NCBI GenBank assembly: GCA_959597175.1
Contig: CAUFXM010000009.1
Coordinates: 1-64,000 of the forward strand
DNA from: an uncultured Methanomassiliicoccales archaeon
Lineage (GTDB): Archaea > Thermoplasmatota > Thermoplasmata > Methanomassiliicoccales > Methanomethylophilaceae
Direction: 5' to 3'
DNA length: 64,000 bases
Part shown: positions 58,548 through 64,000 of the stretch, one piece after another
Layout of the letters: each line of letters opens with the position of its first letter
How positions within the stretch are numbered: the first letter of the stretch is position 1
The notes under the pieces: model-generated
What the model was told of the DNA's origin: nothing
Seen by the model: the letters and a program-made list of their open reading frames with translations, nothing else
The model's database searches: none
Program-made: the position numbers and the translations under genes

Positions 58548-58979
58548 ATGGCCCAGGCCAACCATATAACCGTCGTACACGGGAGCCTGACCGTGGACGT
58601 CCCCCGTAGCATATTCAAGGGACCGGAGTGCGAGATAGACCCTGAGAAGGCCGAGCCGTTCAGGAGGATGGTCCAGGAGAGGTACCCGTGGATATCCGAC
58701 AACTCCATGAACGTCCTGCTCAACAAGGCCAGAAAGGAGATGGTCCGCGTCAGGGACGAGGAGACAAACGGCAGGAGCCACAGCTCGAACCTCGCCTCCA
58801 AGGGGAAGCTGGACGAGGCCATCGAGCACATGAAACTGCATCTGGAGATGAATCCGGACGACGCCGACTCGTGGTACAAGCTGGGAGAGCTCCTCTGCAA
58901 GGCCGGCAGGGCCGAGGAGGGGTACAAGGCGTTCAACAGGGGGAGGGAGCTGTTCAATCCCTCCCAAAGAGGTCGTTGA
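58548..58979 (+). CDS. Small TPR protein
   Basis: 143 residues. The first 60 (a beta-hairpin then helices, VVHGSLTVDVPR) are of unknown type. Residues about 77-140 form two TPR units (KLDEAIEHMKLHLEMNPDDA; WYKLGELLCKAGRAEEGYKA). It begins three bases after the pyrK stop, so it is probably co-transcribed, although a link with pyrimidine synthesis is not evident. Its last 26 bases overlap the next convergent gene. Confidence 0.75.
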   Translation: MAQANHITVVHGSLTVDVPRSIFKGPECEIDPEKAEPFRRMVQERYPWISDNSMNVLLNKARKEMVRVRDEETNGRSHSSNLASKGKLDEAIEHMKLHLEMNPDDADSWYKLGELLCKAGRAEEGYKAFNRGRELFNPSQRGR

Positions 58980-59787
58980 TCGCATCCACGACCTCCGGGA
59001 CCGTGGCCCCCCATGGCACGCGGGCGACGTCCCCGTCGATCTCGTGCCCGACCTTCACCTTGCAGCACTTCACGATGGTCTTCTCCCCCGGTCTCACGAA
59101 ATCCGCAGGACACACGTTTATGAAGGGGACGTCCCCGCCGTAGAGCGCGGAGTATATCCTCTTAGAGAGATGGCACCCGATCAACGTGACCTCACGGTCC
59201 AGGTCAGGCGCGTCATCTAGGAAGTAGAACGGCATCTCCGCCTCCAGATGCGACACCCTGCATGGGAACATCACCGCCTCCGTGGTAACCTCGCCGATGC
59301 GGTCTGCCATGTCTATTATCCTGTCCTCTGCCACGATAGGATGGTCCACGAACCCAGAGTCCAGCGCGCGCCTCACCAGAACCCCGAGTTTCGAGGGTGA
59401 TGGGGGAACGCTGTCCACGACCACCAGCCTCTCGGGGACCACGTCCTTGATGTAGTTTATGTGGGAGAACATCCCCCTCACCACCACCGCCTTACCCGGA
59501 TGCTCGGACTGGATGCGCGCAAGGGCCGGCGTGTTGAGGACGTCCAGGTCCGGGATGTCTACGAACACCGTCTCGTCCGGGAGCGACACGATCCTGTATC
59601 CGGTCACGTCCCTGAACAGACCGGTTCCCGGGGCCTTCTGAAGCTCCACGACCGCGTAGTCATCGCCGTTCCTCAGAACCAGGTCGTCGGTGCGAACGTA
59701 CGACCTCCAGCAGTCCATTAGGTCTGCGATCCCGTCCCTCGTGAGTGGGACGTCCACGTCCCTCATGGACACGTCCTTGCAGTGCAT
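58954..59787 (-). CDS. Conserved protein of unknown function
   Basis: 277 residues, alpha/beta, not recognised. Features: TVFVDIPDLDVLNTP (about 93-107) and a following AVVVRGMFSHINYIKDVVPE, then RVVVVD-like core strands, a Cys pair KCCKVKVGHEIDG (about 243-255), and an acidic end. A nucleotide- or sugar-binding fold is possible. No membrane segment or signal. The start could also be the second Met (59766, MRDVDV). It stands alone between convergent and tRNA genes. Confidence 0.6.
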   Translation of the reverse strand: MHCKDVSMRDVDVPLTRDGIADLMDCWRSYVRTDDLVLRNGDDYAVVELQKAPGTGLFRDVTGYRIVSLPDETVFVDIPDLDVLNTPALARIQSEHPGKAVVVRGMFSHINYIKDVVPERLVVVDSVPPSPSKLGVLVRRALDSGFVDHPIVAEDRIIDMADRIGEVTTEAVMFPCRVSHLEAEMPFYFLDDAPDLDREVTLIGCHLSKRIYSALYGGDVPFINVCPADFVRPGEKTIVKCCKVKVGHEIDGDVARVPWGATVPEVVDAINDLFGRD

Positions 59788-59913
59788 GGGGCCCTAATGT
59801 CTCCCAGATATAATGACGATGCCGACACTGGCACATCGCACCCGCCGTCAGGGGGACGGCCACATGCGGCGACCAACAACACTTTTATAGAACGAAACGT
59901 TCGGGAGTCCTGC

Positions 59914-59987
59914 GTCGAGGTACCACAGTGGCTATGGGGCGGACTGCAGATCCGCAGACGGGGGTTCGATCCCCTCCCTCGACTCCA
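59914..59987 (+). tRNA. tRNA-Cys (GCA)
   Basis: Acceptor stem GTCGAGG with CCTCGAC, anticodon loop CTGCAGA with GCA anticodon, T-loop TTCGATC, and CCA encoded at 59985-59987. A TATA box ACTTTTATAG (59881-59890) lies about 25 bases before the first base. Confidence 0.93.
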
Positions 59988-60026
59988 TCATTCTCTCGTA
60001 CACATGCTTCCTCGGGATTGTCTCCG

Positions 60027-60701
60027 TCAGTCCAGGTGCCCGCCCTTGCGGTACCTCTTGAACAGCGGCGTGAGACCCTTGACCACGAAACCCTGGGCAA
60101 CGCCGACGAATATCGTCCCCAGTCCCACACCGTACAACCCGCCGAGGACGAACCACGATATCAGGAACGCCGAGACGACGAAGCTGATGTTCACGAGTAT
60201 CACGCATCTGTCGAACGGCACCCGGGTGGCGCGGTGCACCGCCAGGATGAGCCCGTCGTCCGCCAGCATGGACACGTTGGCATCCACCTCCATGACGATT
60301 GCCAGGGCCGTTAGGAACAGGGCGGCCAGGATCACCAGCCACTGCATTGCCAGCCCCTCGACCGTCCATGACGACAGCCCCATCTGGATGAGGTCGACGA
60401 ACAGGCTGTAGATCAGTGTGAACGGGAGCTGGCTCAATGTCCTGAGGTACATCCCGCGATCCCTGTAGATCGCCCACTGTATCAGTATGAAGCAGACGTA
60501 GACGATGAAGGTGAGCGTCCCCAGGGTGAGTCCGAAGACCTCGCTGAGGACGTACGGGAGGGATGAGATCGGACCAACGCCCTGGCAGGACTTGACGGTC
60601 AGGACGACGCCGAAAGCCATCACGAACACGGACAGCACCATCTCCGCCACGTCGAGCTTCGTGGGCTTCGTACGTATCGCCGCCAGCTGCTCCGAATCCA
60701 T
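60027..60701 (-). CDS. YczE/YitT-like membrane protein (DUF6198)
   Basis: 224 residues, five membrane helices. The start of the first helix (SVFVMAFGVVLTVKSCQGVGPISSLPYVLS) with G...GV.P is the mark of the YczE/DUF6198 family, of unknown function; some members are linked to antibiotic export or secretion. No operon partner. The promoter probably lies in 60702-60760. Confidence 0.8.
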   Translation of the reverse strand: MDSEQLAAIRTKPTKLDVAEMVLSVFVMAFGVVLTVKSCQGVGPISSLPYVLSEVFGLTLGTLTFIVYVCFILIQWAIYRDRGMYLRTLSQLPFTLIYSLFVDLIQMGLSSWTVEGLAMQWLVILAALFLTALAIVMEVDANVSMLADDGLILAVHRATRVPFDRCVILVNISFVVSAFLISWFVLGGLYGVGLGTIFVGVAQGFVVKGLTPLFKRYRKGGHLD

Positions 60702-60805
60702 GTCAGGAGCATCCAGATGTGACGGAGATAAAGGTTGCTGGCATAATTGGTGTAGAACTCCTTTTCCGACTTGTTGAACAACAATCTGAGTGAGGTTTAA
60801 TCAAA

Positions 60806-60848
60806 ATATTTATAAAGAGTTTTTAAATAGCCCCGATTCGGTGAAAAG
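60806..60848 (+). promoter_or_regulatory. Promoter of the TBP gene
   Basis: ATATTTATAAAGAG (about 60806-60820) is a near-consensus archaeal TATA box, with a second AT-rich box TTTTTAAATAG just after. The start codon is 30-40 bases downstream. Confidence 0.6.
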
Positions 60849-61397
60849 ATGGCCAAAATGAACATTGAGAACGTGGTAGCCTCGACATACCTTGGTCAGG
60901 AACTGGACCTGAACAAGATTGAAGACGCACTGGAGGGAGCCGAGTACAACCCCCAGCAGTTCCCCGGTCTCGTTTACAGGCTCAAGGAGCCCAAGACCGC
61001 CACCCTTATCTTCAGGAGCGGCAAGGTCGTGTGCACCGGAGCCAAATGCCGCGAAGACGTCAAGGTCGCGATCACGAAGGTCGCGAAGGACCTTGAGAAG
61101 GCGGACGTGCACATCACCATCGAGCCCAAGATCGAGGTTCAGAACATCGTCGCCTCCTCCGACCTGGAGCAGGAGATCAACCTGAACACCGTGGCCATCA
61201 CGCTGGGTCTCGAGAAGGTCGAGTACGAGCCCGAGCAGTTCCCCGGCCTGGTCTACAGGCTGGACGACCCCAAGGTGGTCGTGCTCCTGTTCGGGTCCGG
61301 AAAGATGGTCTGCACCGGCGCCAAAGTCCCAGAGGACGTCACCCGCGCGGTCGACAAGATCGCCGCAGAGCTCAGGTCCGCGAGCCTGATGGTCTGA
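60849..61397 (+). CDS. tbp: TATA-box binding protein
   Basis: 182 residues with two direct repeats of about 90 residues, each ending in FPGLVYRL...K and then FxSGKxVCTGAK (about 40-62 and 131-153). This is the saddle-shaped archaeal TBP that recruits TFB and RNA polymerase to TATA boxes such as those seen throughout the window. Length is standard. A short tail ends SASLMV. Confidence 0.98.
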   Translation: MAKMNIENVVASTYLGQELDLNKIEDALEGAEYNPQQFPGLVYRLKEPKTATLIFRSGKVVCTGAKCREDVKVAITKVAKDLEKADVHITIEPKIEVQNIVASSDLEQEINLNTVAITLGLEKVEYEPEQFPGLVYRLDDPKVVVLLFGSGKMVCTGAKVPEDVTRAVDKIAAELRSASLMV

Positions 61398-61620
61398 AAA
61401 CGGCGTCCCTGGACGGGGCGCCATTATCCAACCCCTTCCCTTCTACCGTCTTCCAGATTGCCGGATGCATGTGCTCCCTGGATGTTCCCCGATCCGGCTT
61501 TCCAACGATGCGCCTGGGAGTCTGAACGAAGACCTGCCGAAAACCGATTTTCAACCTACACAGCAATGATCCGATGGACCGCAGACGATACGGCACTGCC
61601 GGATCCCCGATAACCCGTCC
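61398..61620. other. Intergenic, no gene seen
   Basis: About 220 bases between convergent genes, with GC-rich hairpin potential near 61400-61430 (CCCTGGACGGGG). No coding sequence supported. Confidence 0.4.
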
Positions 61621-62046
61621 CTATCGTCCCCGGGGACATCGGTGTCTGCGTTTGGAGACCATGGCCTCGAAGGTGCTGGCTATGGCCGTCTTGAGCTGCC
61701 CCAGTGCCTGGTGGGTCACCTTCTCGTCCTCCGCGTCCGGACCTATCTCCCTGAGGTACTGAGCGTAGATCCTCGGCGGGATGTCCTTCGCCCCCGCCAT
61801 CAGGAGCAGGTCCTCCTCGTCCCCTGTGTCAAGGGAACCCGTGTCCCCGGAGTAGTACGCGGCGGCCATCCTGTAGAAGCGGATGTCCGTGGCAAGGTAG
61901 TCGGCCAGATCCATGTACATCGCGGACCTGCCGGGATCCTCCGAGACCATGAACAGGAAGCGTTCCCTCTCCGTCATCTTCCTCTCGGCACCGGCGGAGA
62001 ACATGGACGCCAACTCGCTGCGCGTGAACCTGCGGGCCAAGGTCAC
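61621..62046 (-). CDS. Small helical protein of unknown function
   Basis: 141 residues, strongly helical, beginning VTLARRFTRSELASMFSAG. Includes MTERERFLFMVSEDP and DLADYLATDIRFYRMAAAYYS, resembling no family I know. A GTG at 62046 overlaps the PHP stop (GTGA), the common coupling pattern in this genome, and is preferred over ATG 62073. It is probably co-transcribed with metG and the PHP gene. Confidence 0.55.
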   Translation of the reverse strand: MTLARRFTRSELASMFSAGAERKMTERERFLFMVSEDPGRSAMYMDLADYLATDIRFYRMAAAYYSGDTGSLDTGDEEDLLLMAGAKDIPPRIYAQYLREIGPDAEDEKVTHQALGQLKTAIASTFEAMVSKRRHRCPRGR

Positions 62047-62702
62047 ATCCTCTTGCAACCGCGGAGCAGCCATTCGCCTATTGATTTTGTGCCGTACTTC
62101 AGGGTGGCCTTCATATGGCGGCTCTTGCTGTCCACCTGGACATCCCTGTTGGCCATGATGTAATCCACGACCTCCTGCCATGTGGTCAGGTCGTCGGGGA
62201 CGATCACATAGCCCTCCCCGATGTGACGGGGCGTGTGGGCGTCGCTGCCCGCGGATATGGGCTTGCCTACCCTTTTCGACAGCCTCAGGGACCTCCTGTT
62301 CCCTCTGGGGGTCGAGCGGCCGTTCATGGCCTCTATCCCGTCGAACGGGTACTCCAGGGTGTTCTTCTCGCCGAGACCCGACCACCACCTGTACGGATGC
62401 GCCGCGAAGGCATACCCGCCAGCCTCGTGGATCCTGTCGATGGTCTCCTGGATGGAGAGATCCCTGGGGATCAGACGGTCGATCCCCAGGGCCACTATGT
62501 GGCCTTCGGCAGAGGAGACCTCCTCCGCAGGTATGATTATGACCCTTCCGTTGTCCTTCAACTCATGGTAGGCCTCGAAGCTGTTGTGATCGGTCACGGC
62601 GACACATCCGATGCCGTTTGCCACCGCGTACTCGACCAGCTCCTCCATGGTGGTCTTTCCGTCGTTCGAGTAGCATGTGTGGACATGCAGGTCTGCTTTC
62701 AT
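62043..62702 (-). CDS. PHP-domain phosphoesterase
   Basis: 219 residues. DLHVHTCYSNDG (residues 4-15), AVTDHNSF (about 35-42), EEVSS and GHIVALG in the middle, AAHPYRW (about 98-104), and GSDAHTPRHIGEGY (about 142-155) are the metal-binding motifs of PHP phosphoesterases. Relatives remove phosphates from nucleotides or histidinol phosphate. It overlaps metG by four bases and the small helical gene downstream by four. Confidence 0.93.
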   Translation of the reverse strand: MKADLHVHTCYSNDGKTTMEELVEYAVANGIGCVAVTDHNSFEAYHELKDNGRVIIIPAEEVSSAEGHIVALGIDRLIPRDLSIQETIDRIHEAGGYAFAAHPYRWWSGLGEKNTLEYPFDGIEAMNGRSTPRGNRRSLRLSKRVGKPISAGSDAHTPRHIGEGYVIVPDDLTTWQEVVDYIMANRDVQVDSKSRHMKATLKYGTKSIGEWLLRGCKRM

Positions 62703-64000
62703 CTGACACGCGCACCGTCTATGAAATCACCGTCGTCCACGGTGATGTAGCAGCCCTTCCCGTCGCCCATCGGGACCCTGAGGTCGCCGTCATAGACAAG
62801 GGCGCATATGTCGGGGCAGTCCTCGGGCACGTTCCCGCCGAGGATGTGGCCGTCGGCCAGTTTGCCGACGCGGATGTCCACCGCCTCGCAGTGCTTCACC
62901 TCGATCCTCGACGAAGAGCACTCCAGAGCGCAGTCGATCCTGGTCCCGTTGGGGACGTCGGCTGAGGGCTTCAGCAGCTTGATGGCGTCTCCGCCCAGGT
63001 CCTCATCGTCCAGCGCCATGAGCATGCCATCCGACTTTACCCCGCGGAACTTGGCGGGCTTGAGGTTGGCGATGACCAGCAGCCTCCTGTTGAGCATCTG
63101 GTCCCTCGAGTACACAGTCTTCAGATTGGTGACGATCTGTCTCGGCTCTTCCTCGCCCAGGTCGATCTTCAGGATGTACAGCTTCTCGGCATCGGGATGG
63201 TCCTCCACGGATATGACCGTTCCCACCCTGATGTCCATCTTCCTGAACGCGGCGAACGGTCCAGCAGGGGCCTCCGCGGGCTTGTCCTGCTTCTTCTCCT
63301 GCCTCTGCTCGACTTTCTCCTGCTTCTGCTCCTCTTCCATCTTGATCTCCACCTTCTTGTAGACCGGCACCGGCTCGTTCAGAGCCTGCCCTGCCGGGAG
63401 GGGCCTGAGGACCTCGTCCAGTCCCGCACCCTCCAGGCTACCGTTGTAGCCGAGGAATCCCCAGATCCTCTCCGAGGAGCGGGGCATGAACGGCCAGGCC
63501 ATGACGGCCAGTGCCTTGACTACCCTCAGGTTTGCGCTCATGACCCTGCCGCATGCATCCTTGTCGTCCTTGACAAGCGCCCATGGCTTGACGGAGTCGA
63601 AGTACCTGTTCCCGAACCTGGCCAGGTCCATCACGACCTTGATCCCCTTCTTGAAATCGCATGCGGACAGGCACTGGCTGTACTCGTCCATGGCCCTCCT
63701 GATCTCGTCGGTGACCTCGCCGACATCCCCCGAGTCCGGGATCGCGCCGAAGTTCTTCCTGGTGAAGCTGAGGCACCTGTGGTAGTAGTTGCCCAGCGCG
63801 GCGACCAGCTCGTTGTTCACCTTGGTCTCGAAGTCCTCCCATGAGAACTCCGAGTCGTGGGTGTCCGGCATGTTCACCGACAGATAGTATCTGACCAGGT
63901 CGGCGTCGTAGCTCTGCAGCACCGACGGCACGTCGATGGCGCCGCCGCGGCTCTTGGACAGCTTCCCGCCGCTGATCATCAGGTACTCGTTGGCGGGGAT
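62699..64000 (-). CDS. metG: Methionyl-tRNA synthetase, C-terminal part (cut by window edge)
   Basis: The 3' end of metG; the frame stays open to the edge. KLSKSRG (the KMSKS loop) lies near 63951-63971, followed by the anticodon-binding helices. A charged Lys/Gln/Glu linker (about 63260-63360) leads to a tRNA-binding domain like MetRS beta/Trbp111 (FRKMDIRVGTVISVEDHPDA...). The chain continues about 80 residues beyond the normal end of that domain with several Cys and His (ECSSSRIEVKHCEAVDIRVG) and ends VDDGDFIDGARVR. Confidence 0.95.
   Translation of the reverse strand: MPANEYLMISGGKLSKSRGGAIDVPSVLQSYDADLVRYYLSVNMPDTHDSEFSWEDFETKVNNELVAALGNYYHRCLSFTRKNFGAIPDSGDVGEVTDEIRRAMDEYSQCLSACDFKKGIKVVMDLARFGNRYFDSVKPWALVKDDKDACGRVMSANLRVVKALAVMAWPFMPRSSERIWGFLGYNGSLEGAGLDEVLRPLPAGQALNEPVPVYKKVEIKMEEEQKQEKVEQRQEKKQDKPAEAPAGPFAAFRKMDIRVGTVISVEDHPDAEKLYILKIDLGEEEPRQIVTNLKTVYSRDQMLNRRLLVIANLKPAKFRGVKSDGMLMALDDEDLGGDAIKLLKPSADVPNGTRIDCALECSSSRIEVKHCEAVDIRVGKLADGHILGGNVPEDCPDICALVYDGDLRVPMGDGKGCYITVDDGDFIDGARVR

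Overview
The window looks like a chromosomal segment of a GC-rich methyl-reducing methanogen of the order Methanomassiliicoccales (Thermoplasmatota). The evidence is two complete methanol methyltransferase operons (mtaC-mtaB), a RamA corrinoid-protein activase, a coenzyme M biosynthesis cluster of the Methanosarcina type (cysteate synthase plus fused ComDE), archaeal TBP, many leaderless genes with a TATA box about 25 bases upstream, and a giant gut-methanogen-type adhesin. The genus cannot be fixed from the window, and no pyrrolysine genes or methylamine methyltransferases occur in it.

Layout. 1-6.8 kb: a 2246-residue surface adhesin-like protein with an N-terminal signal and C-terminal membrane anchor. 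7.0-8.3 kb: three copies of a roughly 94-nt structured RNA, each with its own TATA box; two of them bracket a DUF3800 gene. 8.4-15.6 kb: flavin reductase, formate-tetrahydrofolate ligase, a Feo ferrous-iron operon with its Cys-rich partner, a 33-bp minisatellite, a frameshifted HicB-like gene, and an HxlR regulator divergent from a flavin-binding protein. 15.8-18.5 kb: rubredoxin, a Sel1-repeat protein and two paired proteins of unknown function.

18.8-28.2 kb is the most unusual part. A small membrane protein and an ArsR regulator precede five tightly coupled genes: an Hsp70-vWA fusion, a 998-residue zinc-ribbon protein, a zinc-ribbon GTPase, a GrpE-like factor and a lid-less DnaK. Three copies of a near-palindrome (core ACGAATTCCG) lie at the promoter. 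It looks like a self-contained chaperone-GTPase module that may not have been described.

28.5-37.3 kb is the methanol module: a universal stress protein, mtaCB1, mtaCB2, then a G3E GTPase, a His-rich protein and RamA. MtaC carries the corrinoid, MtaB methylates it with methanol, and RamA reactivates oxidised corrinoid. The two mtaB genes share an exactly identical 585-bp core, a sign of gene conversion, and the upstream regions share ATCCA/TGGAT motifs. 37.3-46.1 kb joins a sulfonate/nitrate-type ABC importer, whose binding protein appears circularly permuted, to the CoM biosynthesis operon (ATPase, GTPase, COG4871, COG1900, cysteate synthase, ComDE).

46.2-64 kb holds mostly housekeeping and orphan genes: a VIT/CCC1-like membrane protein, an Imm5-like protein, an AdoMet decarboxylase-like protein, a DUF362 ferredoxin, a PQ-loop protein, an MFS transporter, a large Sel1 protein, LMW phosphatase and ThpR, a pilin-like cluster, a cysteine desulfurase, PyrD/PyrK, tRNA-Cys, TBP, a PHP phosphoesterase and the 3' end of metG, which is cut by the window edge.
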